Source: Branchiostoma floridae (Eukaryota; Chordata; Leptocardii; Amphioxiformes; Branchiostomatidae). From it: a stretch of 62,000 bases of DNA. This document shows, piece after piece, positions 53,401 through 62,000 of the stretch. The DNA is taken from positions 4,303,298-4,365,297 of the forward strand of contig NC_049991.1 in the NCBI RefSeq assembly GCF_000003815.2, read 5' to 3'. The translations under genes were made by a program, and so were the position numbers. The notes under the pieces are model-generated. The model saw only the letters and a program-made list of their open reading frames with translations. It made no database searches and was not told the DNA's origin. Position 1 is the stretch's first letter; every line of letters starts with the position of its first letter.

Positions 53401-56400
53401 GCGTTTCAGTCTAGTGTTAACTCCATGGGATTCCCCGGTCTAGCTATCGACGGAAACAGAAGTCCCAAAACTCCAAGCAGTTTTTGTACAAAAACATACG
53501 ACGAAGACGACCCATATTGGTATGTTGATTTGGGATATTCGGTCACTGTCGACCACGTCACCATCGTCAACCGTCAAGACTCTTTGATTGTGAAGATTAC
53601 GCCCTTCGACCTCCACGTTGGGGACAGCACTGACGTGACTAAGAACCCGATGTGCGGCGGCCATCACCACTTTCCTCGTGATGAGACCGAGCATGTTGTC
53701 CACTGCCGCGGGATGAGGGGCAGGTACGTGGGCATCAGACTCCCGGGGAAGAGTAGAATCCTATCGCTGTGCGAAGTGGAGGTTTATGCAGGTGGGTAAG
53801 GCAGATTTAGACAAACATTGTAATGATGAAAGCAATCATTTGGACAACTTGACCGTTGGATCTGTTCCAAGTTTTTTCCTCACTATTATATCACAGTCTT
53901 CTTAACTGAAGACCTGAATGCTCATCTAGAGCTGTAGTTTTAAATCCTTTGAACTGATCATAGTTGTACTCAAGCATGTTTTTCAGTACCTCTGTGTGTT
54001 GTTATTTACCTCCTGTTTTATTTTCCTACAGCTACAAATGTAGCTTGGGGAAAACCAACTGTCCAGTCAAAGGTCGCATATAACGGGGTTGCCTCCCGAG
54101 CGACTGACGGTTGTAGGGACCCGGACTGGGGTAGCTTGTGCTGCACGTCCACTCCGGCGCAGTCGAACCCTTGGTTGCGAGTAGACCTTGGTACCGAAGT
54201 CAGTGTCCGGTGGGTGGTCATCATCAACCGCCAGGACAGGACAGGACAGCGACTTGACCTCTTCGAGCTATATATTGGAAACGAAGAACGCGTAGACCGT
54301 AACCGACGCTGCGGCAGTGTTATTTACATCCCAGATGATAAGAATAAGATTGCCACCGACTGTAACGGGCTAAGAGGGCGATATGTGGGGATCCGTCTGC
54401 CTGGCAACAGCCGTACCTTGTCAATCTGTGAAGTTGAAGTTTATGAAGGTATGTTTACAAAAATTTCTTTTCATCTTGTATGTTTTCTTCAATCGTTATG
54501 ACCCTTTAAATGTCAAATGAAAGAGAGAGAGAGAGAGGAAGGAGACAGACAGACAGACATTAACATTCTAATTTTTCAGGTACGGTGACCAGAAAGAGGA
54601 CCTCTGAAGTGCGTGGTACCGAGGGCCAGAGTTGTGGAGAACATCAGGTAAGTGTGTACAGTAGTGCGGCAGTTACTACATGTAGATAAAGCAGATTCCC
54701 ATCTGACTAGGCAAGGCTGTGAAGAACATCAGGATAGTGTGTACAGTAGTGCGGCAGTAACTACATGTAGATAAAGCAGATTCACATCTGACTAGGCAAG
54801 GCTGTGAAGAACATCAGGTAAGTGTGTACAGTAGTGCGGCAGTAACTACATGTAGATAAAGAAGAATCACATCTCACTTGTACTAAGCTTGCTGTTTGGG
54901 GCCTGCTAGTAATGTTCAATTTATTGTTTGTTTATTTGCTTGTTTTCGATAATGCTGGTAAGCTCTGTTCTTTACAAGTTGTTAAGCCTTTCCTATTGAA
55001 TTTAATTCCATACCTGTGCATTGCCATTTCAAAACAATCCCTTGCAATCCAATGTTTAACATGCACATATAAACGTATTGCTATGTCCGACAGGCAGGAG
55101 ACACCTGGTTATCTGATGAAGGTAAAGAGAACTGCATCTGTGAGATGAATCAAACAGTGTGCTACGAGGTGATATGTGGAGAGGAGGGAAAAGACAAGCC
55201 ATTCCAGGGAAAAGACGGACTGTGGACCTGTCCGGAGCCGGCCGCTGAGGAAGAGGAATCCGGTAAACAAAGTTTAGCTACCGATCTGAAAACTATTGGA
55301 AATAGGCAATAGATGACTACATGTCAGATGCCTACAAAATTCAAACTTCCGTCACTAACCACCATAGCTGTAGTTAAGCACAGACAATAGAGTAAGTAGA
55401 AAAAACGAGGTCTATTAGGATAATAGTAGTTCATAGTTCCTAGAGTGTCAAAGTTGAAGTTTATAAAGGTAGGTTTGTAAACATTTCTTTTCAGTTTTTC
55501 TGCTTTCTGCAATCAGTGTGGCCATTACTAATGTTACTTGAAAGAAAGAGAGGAAGAAACAAACAGACAGACAGACATCAAAATTCTAATGTTTCAGGTA
55601 CGATGACCAGAAAGAGGACCTCTGAAGTGCGTGGTACCGAGGGCCAGGATTGTGGAGAACATCAGGTAAGTGTGTACAGTAGTGCGGCAGTAACTACATG
55701 TAGATAAATCCGATTCACTTCACACTAGTACTAAGCTTGCTTTTTGGGGCCTGCTAGTAATGTTCAATTTATTGTTTGTTTATTTGCTTGGTTTTGATAA
55801 TGCCTGTAAGCTCTGTTCTCTACAAGTTGTTAAGCCTTTCCTATTGAATTTAATTCCATACCTGTGCATTGCCATTTCCAAACAATCCCTTGCAATCCAG
55901 TATTTAACGTGCACATATAAACGTATTGCTATGTCCAACAGGCAGGAGACACCTGGTTATCTGATGACGGTGAAAAGAACTGCATCTGTGAGATGAATCA
56001 AACAGTGTGCTACGAGGTGATATGTGGAGAGGTGGGAAAAGACAAGCCATTCCTGGGAAAAGACGGACTGTGGACCTGTCCGGAGCCGGCCGCTGAGGAA
56101 GAGGAATCCGGTAAACAAAGTTTAGCTACCCATATCAAAACAATAGGAAAATGTTTTAAAATTGTTATGATACCTGGTCGAAATATCAAGTACAATCATA
56201 TTTTTTTCTTGATAGATGTGAAAGTGTGAGTTTATGTTTAAAACAAAAATGCATGCTTACATTTTCGTCCTATTACTGTTCATCGTTGAGAGAGTGTATG
56301 AGGTATAATTCCGCGAGGTTATATCACTTACACATCAGGGAAATGTAGTATCGCGTGAAGAGCTACCACAGGAAAGTTGGAGCAAAAAGGAGTGGATATG

Positions 56401-56470
56401 TTTTATTTAAAGCAATGTTAACTCTGTTGGATCTGGTTGTCACCAATTGATGTTTTATTTTGCAGACTAA
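35404..56470 (+). CDS. Gene 2: tandem paralog of gene 1, F5/8C-Sushi-FTP-FTP-VWC-VWC
   Basis: Exons: 35431-35491, 35658-35747, 36438-36527, 37741-37904, 39485-39628, 39876-40017, 41397-41576, 53363-53791, 54032-54448, 54580-54647, 55094-55262, 55598-55665, 55942-56110 and 56466-56470. The total is 2193 coding bases, 731 residues, with all frames and GT/AG borders intact. Exon count, phases and module order equal gene 1. Exons 3, 4 and 5 are 3, 12 and 3 bases shorter. Intron 7 has grown to ~11.8 kb through a LINE tail and a 6.4-kb repeat. One N gap lies in intron 4, not in coding sequence. Expected role as for gene 1, with diverged binding surfaces. Confidence 0.9.
35658..36527 (+). CDS. Gene 2 exons 2-3: helical linker and PGKR site
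   Basis: 35658-35747 (KSEWQRQQLKDKDASSEIKE, then LLLKELE) and 36438-36527 (LSFTDLVLGDNNNGGDND, then QPGKRQS). One codon shorter than gene 1 in exon 3. The Lys/Glu-rich helix and dibasic site are conserved. Confidence 0.75.
37741..40017 (+). CDS. Gene 2 exons 4-6: F5/8C domain
   Basis: 37741-37904, 39485-39628 and 39876-40017. VCNDPLGMQSGAIPDSSITA to VEIYGC. Relative to gene 1, exon 4 lost four codons in the first loop (SSSYNNAQYAPARGRL), and exon 5 reads GTFNAYWVKS for GDPIGGFWVKS. The last strand has an extra Cys (WLCMRVE). The exon 4 donor is duplicated by a mobile element (see 37911-38189). Confidence 0.92.
37911..38189. mobile_element. TIR element inserted at the exon 4 splice donor, 9-bp target duplication
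   Basis: TAGCCGCAGAGACGACTGTT at 37911 and its exact mirror ending at 38189 are 21-bp terminal inverted repeats. CAGGTAGGC flanks both sides (37902-37910, 38190-38198). Gene 1 has one CAGGTAGGC there. The interior has a second hairpin (37940-37953 with 37962-37975) and then the assembly gap. Nine-base duplications fit Mutator-like elements, but the terminal sequence is not diagnostic. Confidence 0.88.
37976..38168. other. Assembly gap of 193 N
   Basis: It begins exactly where an inner hairpin arm ends and stops exactly at the right terminal inverted repeat, so the hairpin probably broke the assembly. Confidence 0.98.
38312..39290 (+). mobile_element. Palindrome-ended element copy (c), gene 2 intron 4
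   Basis: Starts ATTTCAGCCATGGTATGG, includes the 38343-38386 hairpin, a second palindrome (38402-38430), a degraded core repeat (38460-38590), a poly-G tract, and ends ATGGCTGAAATATGCTG to GGGCCTTTCTTG. It is the longer version of copy (a). Confidence 0.6.
40130..40566. mobile_element. hAT-like MITE, gene 2 intron 6, 8-bp target duplication
   Basis: CTACTAAC at 40122-40129 and 40567-40574. The ends are CATTGGTACCGGTAC and GTACCGGTACCCACCCCTA. Gene 1 reads 'tactaacggtgatatag' near 9276 without an insert. Same family as 22109-22534. Confidence 0.85.
41397..41576 (+). CDS. Gene 2 exon 7: Sushi/CCP domain
   Basis: Six cysteines in the same spacing as gene 1; GEKCTYEC, SGSSEKTCIDGQWTGSD, LVCD. 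Nearly all base differences from gene 1 change an amino acid. Confidence 0.93.
   Translation, partial: GAAPSHRPQRTPSGAPVPPPTYTERNVRTSALQGSRKLLAAAKRPALMDNGLEATWSVT
41893..45046. mobile_element. TIR element (gene 2 copy of 10713-11997) split by a LINE tail
   Basis: The left part 41893-41950 (CCCCTTTTCCACTTGACGGC) and right part 44620-45046 (ending GTCCTAGTGGAAAGGGGG) match the gene 1 element. The right part includes only about one unit of the 42-bp repeat. Confidence 0.65.
41955..44612 (-). mobile_element. 5'-truncated LINE: RT C-terminus plus long repetitive 3' UTR
   Basis: The minus-strand ORF 44612-44010 reads LLGVIVQSDLKWNGQVNHI, YITYVRPLCEYACPVWSPG, IESIQRRACRIILG and LPTLQQRREQLT, the RT thumb/C-terminus of the CR1/L2 group. 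Downstream, 43790-42890 holds three tandem ~250-320-bp 3' UTR units ('cccaaacagctgtcatacaa'), and the element ends in an ATT-type microsatellite at 41958-41975. Confidence 0.8.
46990..48110. repeat. Two ~600-bp direct repeats inside element (d)
   Basis: 'cgtcaac', 'agtcgcacgg', 'taagtgactgct' and 'cttatgaatattaattagcc' occur in the same order at 46990-47520 and 47745-48110. Short ORFs inside differ and are not conserved. Confidence 0.65.
48250..51965. repeat. ~163-bp tandem core repeats, interrupted by a LINE
   Basis: Unit starts at 48311, 48473, 51745 and 51908, with partial units outside. Each has 'ggtacagg', 'tttttggtcaaaaattgg', 'aaaaataagcattttgttg' and 'gaatttatatg'. Confidence 0.85.
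48547..51649 (-). mobile_element. CR1-like LINE with intact ORF2, 6-bp target duplication
   Basis: The minus-strand ORF 51575-48744 (943 codons) has an endonuclease (ITEA, GDFNYPEIDW, NILDLVLT, GHSDH) and an RT (FRPISLTSVI, YLDFQKAFDRVPH, GIPQGSVLGP, FADDTKVF) with no disruption. GTTGTA occurs at 48541-48546 and 51650-51655. The 3' UTR carries AATTGTTAATTGTT words and a (TGATA)n tail. The reading frame stays open ~65 nt upstream of the first Met (ESKLNIMYTNIDQ), and no ORF1 is present, so the copy is 5'-truncated near the start of ORF2. It looks young. Confidence 0.93.
52340..53095. repeat. GC-rich tandem repeats, gene 2 intron 7
   Basis: 'atgcccgaccgcgccgtc' occurs three times (52388, 52500, 53004 area), and ~150-bp units begin 'cctgtagtattg' near 52539, 52683, 52840 and 53043. 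Not present in gene 1. Confidence 0.75.
53363..53791 (+). CDS. Gene 2 exon 8: FTP domain 1
   Basis: 143 residues as in gene 1, about 22 different. The R-X-D-X4-K signature is kept (RQDSLIVK), and Lys again stands at the His position. Most differences fall in NSMGFPG, SPKTPSSF, TYDEDD and HHHFPRDE, the stretches expected to form loops. Confidence 0.92.
54032..54448 (+). CDS. Gene 2 exon 9: FTP domain 2
   Basis: 139 residues, about 18 different from gene 1. It carries the full R-X-D-X4-R (RQDRTGQR), which gene 1 lacks, but Ser at the His position. CCTSTPA lacks the third Cys present in gene 1. Confidence 0.92.
54580..55262 (+). CDS. Gene 2 exons 10-11: VWC-like module 1
   Basis: 54580-54647 and 55094-55262. 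Same CxC-x6-C-x4-C core. Exon 11 differs at SDEGKENC and GEEGKDKPFQGK. Intron 10 repeats the exon-end/donor segment near 54711 and 54797. Confidence 0.75.
55598..56110 (+). CDS. Gene 2 exons 12-13: VWC-like module 2
   Basis: 55598-55665 (TMTRKRTSEV) and 55942-56110 (GEVGKDKPFLGK, acidic tail). RKR is retained here, whereas gene 1 exon 12 has GKR. Confidence 0.77.
56466..56470 (+). CDS. Gene 2 terminal exon
   Basis: ACTAA after TTTTGCAG completes GAC and gives TAA, as in gene 1. Confidence 0.8.
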
Positions 56471-59400
56471 ATTCCAAGCTGAGAAGAGCCAGCGCTGTTC
56501 ATTGCTTGAAGCGCTCAGCAACTGATGGAACTTTCCAATGAGAGTCAACCTGGTGTACCTTACGAGGGTAGTTTAATTAGGATTTCGCCTGCCCCCTCCA
56601 GGTTATTATAGAAGACCTAAATTTCAAACGTACAGATATCCATAAATGTCATATACTTATTCTTATTTTGGAACTTCCGAAAATTTCAATCAGGGTCCCC
56701 AATATACGAGGTGTGTAAAAAAAGGTTTTTAAAGACTAATTTCATTGTGACCAGCAGAAATTAAACACTTATTACCTAATGGTATACAACAAGTTTCGTT
56801 AATTTATATATCAACTACGTCAAATAATACCCGGACTTTATAGATCAGGCGAAATAGTTATTGAATTGAAAAGCTTTATATCTATCATCTACTCTTTACC
56901 AATAACTCTATAGTCTCTATTCCTTGCACATAGTTTTAGAATATAGACGCCATTTGCAACGACTAGTTTTCTGTGGCCTACGTCAAATCTAAGTTGCCTC
57001 AACATATACTTGCCTTCTTTCCTCCCTCCTTTATCAAGTATCGTAATTGTGATCTTTTTTGATCTTCTAAACTAGAGGCTGTTTATTTGGTGCATTCAGT
57101 GTATCTGACACTCCATTTTAAATTTCTTGCACACTTCTATACCCTTCTTTATTAAGTATCATAATGGTCATCTTTTCTGATCTTCTAAACTAGAGGCTGT
57201 TCATTTGGTGCCTTCTGTGTATTTCATACTCCATTTTCTTGCACACTACTGTACCCTCCTTTATCAAGTATCATAATGGGAATCTTGTCTGGTCTTCTAA
57301 ACTAGAGGCTGTTCATTTGGTGCCTTCTGTGTATTTCATACTCCATTTTCTTGCACAGTACTGTACCCTCCTTTATCAAGTATCATAATGGGAATCTTGT
57401 CTGGTCTTCTAAACTAGAGGCTGTTCATTTGGTGCCTTCAGTGTATCTTATACTCCATTTTCTTGCACACTACTGTACTGCAGGGCTGTGGTGATACATT
57501 ACTTAAAATGTATGTTTTAAAACATATCTTCTAAATTAGTTAGCTGTGTCGACAGCAGTGAACTTGAAAGTGACGTTTTTGTTAACAAAATGAAACGTTT
57601 GTTTAGATTCGTAAATGTAACTGTTTGAGGTCTAAGAGTAGTGACATCATCTAGAATATTAAAGTACAGGTCCTTTGAGTTCAACAGTGCAATGATAGAG
57701 AAAACACAACCCTTTGTTAAGATACCATTAAATGTAGTTTTTACTACTTACATTACTGGTATCTAGGATTTCTGGTATCAATCTCAATACTGAAAACTAG
57801 CAAAAAAAGGTATTTACTGAAATGTAGACCTTGGTGGAGTCGTTCTAACTATCTCAAATTCCATCATTGAAGAGATGTCTCGCCTGCATCAAACAACATA
57901 AAGCTAGCATCTTATTTGTAAACGATACTGAATTGGCTACAATGACATTTTAAAGCCCTAAAGATGAGCACTTTCTAACTTGTCTAACATTGCACAATGC
58001 ACTCCCATACGACAAGACAAACAAGACACCTTTTTCACACGGCGGCCATGATAGATCGAAAACCAGGTCAACGAGGCAAACAGGCAGAACTTACTTCTAA
58101 AATCAGTTCCGATTTAGTTTTCTCCCAAACCGTCACACAAGTTTCACAACATAGTATCATAACAAGTGTTTTGAAAAGAAAGATGTAGCAATTTAAAGAA
58201 GCATAACTGTTCCTTAACGGGTGCACAATAAACGATAATAATGCAAAATATTTCAAAGGCATGTAGCCATTCTCTTATTGGTTGATTTCCTGATTGCCAT
58301 GCTTGTTTTCCACATTGGCCTCGGTTTCGATCTATCATGGCCACCGCGGGAGAAAAGTGTATTTTGAAGTCTGATGAAAGGATAGAGAGAGGTCATGACC
58401 TGTTGTCGGGACCAAAAACCAAAAAAAAAATTATGGTGGGTTGAGGGAGAAAATGGTCCTAATGCAAACTGTACAATAGTTGTACATTGTAGGAAGTGGA
58501 GCTGTGATAATTAGATAGGGGAAATAACTATGATAAGATGTGTAAATAAAAAAGATGCAGACAAAATTTTTTTCTCTTAAATCTACATTACATCACCATG
58601 ATGTTACCACTACTAAAAACTTATGTTCAAATATGAATTGTCAGAAGATGTAATGATAAAAATTCAAGTCATTCGATCAGTTACAGTCTATACGGAAAAC
58701 CTTTGATTTAAAAGTCATTCGACCCCAGTCTTCACTTTCTGCATAGTACATGCTTTAACAAGGTTGCAGCATTCATTTTTGTTATTCCTGACAATAAACT
58801 TTTTGTTTAGATAATCGTGTGGTCAATAGCTGCACTGCCAAACGTTTTGGAAACATACGTACAAATTCGCACATTTTTTATAACAAGGACGACATGCTTT
58901 GAGGTATGAAAAAATTCAGTTTTTCTTTTAATGGTGTTAAAGGCAGAAAGTGAATATACCTTCTGATTTTAGAACATGTGACATATCTTGTAGGACATTA
59001 TCAGTCAAGAACATATTACCATTTTAGAAGTTACTAACTAAGATCTCCTTAGAACATTTTGATTTCACTTCCTATAGTTTTCATCTAGTGTTAGCAGGGC
59101 CTATTTTACATTAGATATTATTGACCATTCTTGCAGTATATCTAGATTTCTAATTAATTAGCGAGTATAGTTTTTAATCTTATGCAATATAACCATCTAA
59201 ATGCATAGCGTGAACAACTACCACTTGAATCTGAATGTGAAGATGGATTCATATCAACGCAAATTGTTATCATCGTGTGTATGGTCTATACGTTTCGATG
59301 CGTTCTAAAAAATATCCTTAGAACAAGCGAATACGCAGACATGAAGCAAGAATATTGTGAGCAACATGCAAAATCGACACTATCTGGACAGAATTATTTA

Positions 59401-59900
59401 CTGATTTTCTATATTAGCCTATCATATATATTCTTATTCAATATGGTGGCAATAAATTGCAGTTTGTGGACCAAATACTTGTCGTTGTGGTGTTTTATTC
59501 TTACGTTGGTAATTTGGTTATTTATTATGATATGACCTAAATGATCTGGTGTTTCTTACAAAGTCAAAGACAGTTTATAATCCGTAACCCTTATCGAGAA
59601 CAATATCAACAAACAGACCAACCTTTGTTCAGCTTTGAAGATTTTTAGTTAGAAATATCTTTTCTGAACTTAGTAAGAAAGAAATTACAGTAAAAGCAAC
59701 CTGGAACACAGTCAGGGCACACATAAGCCAGCCCTTCGGCACGAACTGTAACATATCACCGAGGAAATTTTGCCTCCCCCCCCCCGCCCCCTCACCAGAA
59801 TATCCAGGCACAGTACAGTACCAAAGACTCCCGATCTGGAACCATGGCAAATTACCCTACATGTATGCGGTACCATTATAAGATCACCATTAGAGATAAC
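56471..59900. other. 3' flank of gene 2
   Basis: Counterpart of 17355-20940: minisatellite of four ~110-bp units (57024-57490), inverted-arm element (58030-58356), ATTAAA at 56760. It lacks the 20486-20732 MITE. No gene supported. Confidence 0.6.
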
Positions 59901-59962
59901 TCGCGAATTAGCTCAAGTGAAATATAACAATATCTTTAGAAACATGAAATATCATGAAACAG

Positions 59963-60508
59963 TGTGTGTGCGTGTGTGCGTTTGTGTGTGTGTGTGTTTG
60001 TGTGTGTGTCTATGTGTTGGTGTGTGTGTCTGTGTGCGTGTGCGTGTGCATGTTTGTTTGTGTGTGTGTGTGTGTGTGTTCGTGTTTGTGTGGCCTAATG
60101 ATGCCTTTAAGTTTGAAGACCAAATAATAGTTCTTCCGGTGTTGTCATTTAAATATGACCTTCGGCATTAATGACAATAATAAGTTACCTCTGTCTGTGT
60201 GTGTTTGTGTGTTTGTGTTTGTGTGTGTGTGTGTGTGTCTGTGTCTGTGTGTTGGTGTGTGTGTCTGTGTGCATGTTGGTGTGCGTGTGTGTGTGTATGT
60301 GTGTGTGTGTGTACGTGCGTGTGTGCGTGTGTGTTTGTGTGGTCTAATGATGCCCTTAAGACCAAACAATAGTTCTTCCGGTGTTGTCATTTAAATATGA
60401 CCTTCGCCATTAATGACAATATGTAGTTATCTCTGTTTGTGTGTGTTTGTGTGTGTGTCTGTGTGATTGTGTATGTGTGTGTTTGTGTGATTGTGTGTGT
60501 GTGCGATT

Positions 60509-60541
<33 letters not shown>

Positions 60542-60765
60542 ATTGTGTATATGTGTGTGTGTATGTGTGCGTGTGTGTCTGTATGTGTGTGTGATCGTGT
60601 GTTTGTGTGTATATGTGTGTGTGATTGTGTGTGTATGTATGTGTGTATATTTGTGTGTGTGTGTGTGAGTGTGTGTGTGTGTGATTGTGTCTTTGTGTAT
60701 ATATGTGTGTGTGATTGTGTATGTGTGTGCGTGCGTGCTTGTTTGTGTGTGTGAAAAGTATAACT
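59963..60765 (+). repeat. Three (TG)n blocks with duplicated spacers
   Basis: TG-rich at 59963-60092, 60193-60342 and 60436-60752. The ~85-bp spacers (60093-60180 and 60343-60425) are copies of each other ('gttcttccggtgttgtcatt'). Confidence 0.93.
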
Positions 60766-60855
60766 TGAGGATTCGTGGGTGTATTTCTGATTACTGGTAC
60801 GTTGGTACGGGATGGCAAAGGAAGAAAGGATTATTCCCCCCCCCCCAAAAAAAAA

Positions 60856-60922
60856 CACAGACACACACACACAGACACACATACACACACACACACACAC
60901 AAACAAACACACATACACACAC
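60856..60922 (+). repeat. (AC)n microsatellite, opposite strand sense
   Basis: ACACAC with AGAC and ATAC interruptions, 90 bp after the last TG block and preceded by a C10/A9 tract. Confidence 0.95.
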
Positions 60923-60929
60923 CCTTGAA

Positions 60930-62000
60930 GAAATGACAAGGCGTTTGCCATTAATGACCAAGAGTTTGTTAACACGTCATTTTATAATCGTCATGTTAAG
61001 TTCCATACTGATTATTGTGACTATAACGGCATGGAATATTTCTCCAAAGGAAGGGGTGTGGGATTATTTATATTAAAGAGAGAGGCCATTATTGTATCGT
61101 GTCTTAATGACTTGTAAAACCGGGCACAGTAAATAGGGAGAAACAGCGCGGGGCGAACGTATAGTGGCATGACTTACAGGGTCATGGATCTTTTCGAAAA
61201 CATGACCTAACATAATCATAAAGGAAATTTTAAGTCCGGACCTGAACCCATCATCGCATATTATGTGCATTTTTTAGGGGGAGGGGGGTGGTGCATATAA
61301 AATTGCATGTTAGCATGAATTGAAGTGCAATATGAAAAATACATGAAAATGATAAACAGCCAGTGTATACACGAACTGTTTTTTTGTCGTTTTCCAGTGC
61401 AAATTTCACTGTCTATGGAAAGGTTTTAGATGGTTTAGAACATAAAATGGGAATATAAGTGACCGATTGGTTTTGCAAGTCCGGACTTGGCTCCGGACAT
61501 TGAGTTTTTTTTTTTTTTTTTTTACTTGGACCTAAACATTTTTAGGTCCAATTCCCAGTTCGGGCTTTAGGTACGCACGTCTACGTACAAAGCTCAATTA
61601 AGACCAGAGGAAAATGCAAGGTATACCATTTTCGAACTTGACTTTCCTTTCCACAACCGCTACAAACCTACCAGATATCATTAAAATCCATCCACAACTT
61701 TTTAGTTATATGCTGTTGACCTATATACAGACCAAAAAGTCCTGGCTAAACCGTCTCCATAACCTTTTGCCGTTCTGGCGAAGGGCGAATAATGCATTTA
61801 CAGTGCAACAGACAAAAACCTGTCCCGCAGCGCCATCTATCTGGTTCATAGATAAGTGCACAATATCTCCAAGTATTGCAAATTTTAGTAAAATGCAAGC
61901 CAAGTTTTATGCCAGACTGTCTACAGGCAGGTGGCTTACCACAGCACATTAATCATACTCTTGTCACAACAACTTGCAGGGCAAGTTTTATCTTTGATGT
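60930..62000. other. Unassigned DNA at the window end
   Basis: No gene seen. T18-type tract near 61506-61523. Fragments of the hAT-like 'ggtccggac' family at 61478-61560. 61900-62000 matches 23605-23715. Confidence 0.45.

Noticed and set aside
60145-60975. His/Thr-rich and Cys/Val-rich ORFs up to 182 codons
   Set aside because: Pure reading of TG/CA microsatellites.

Overview
This is eukaryotic DNA, and I infer an invertebrate deuterostome, most likely an amphioxus (Branchiostoma). The reasons are intron-rich mosaic genes of F5/8C, Sushi and F-type-lectin modules, CR1- and RTE-like LINEs, a tRNA-derived SINE, many short TIR elements, and long TG and AT microsatellites. I know of no marker here that fixes the species. 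Two assembly gaps are present (1512-1611 and 37976-38168).

The core of the window is a tandem pair of paralogous plus-strand genes. Each has 14 coding exons, and I could join every exon in frame by eye. Gene 1 runs from 3339 to 17354 (737 codons) and gene 2 from 35404 to 56470 (731 codons). Both encode a predicted secreted protein with the same layout: signal peptide, short charged helical linker, acidic/Asn-Gly-rich linker ending in a dibasic PGKR, one F5/8C (discoidin) domain, one six-cysteine Sushi/CCP domain, two FTP (F-type lectin) domains, and two VWC-like cysteine modules with acidic tails. All modules are bounded by phase-1 introns. The final exon adds only an Asp codon completed across the splice, then a stop. 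The paralogs differ mainly by amino-acid-changing substitutions in the lectin and Sushi exons, while kilobases of 3' flank are almost unchanged. I infer a young duplication with diversifying selection, as expected for innate-immune or recognition lectins.

Layout: 1-2001, LINE fragment (minus). 2002-3338, upstream flank. 3339-17354, gene 1, with TIR elements in introns 4, 5 and 7 and a 42-bp minisatellite in intron 7. 17355-20940, 3' flank matched at 56471-59900. 20486-34400, intergenic mobile-element zone: hAT-like, Harbinger-like and piggyBac-like MITEs, two RTE-like LINE remnants, a SINE, and a gag/ORF1-like remnant. 35404-56470, gene 2, expanded by about 7 kb through a LINE tail (41955-44612) and a 6.4-kb composite repeat (45754-52160) that itself holds a CR1-like LINE with an intact 943-codon ORF. 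59900-62000, TG/CA microsatellites and unassigned DNA.

The paralogs act as empty-site controls for each other, so several insertions can be defined to the base with their target-site duplications. The most striking are a 9-bp-TSD element that duplicates the 5' splice site of gene 2 exon 4, and a family of large elements with a palindromic end, microsatellite and ~163-bp tandem core repeats that resembles bivalve 'pearl'/Helentron-associated elements.
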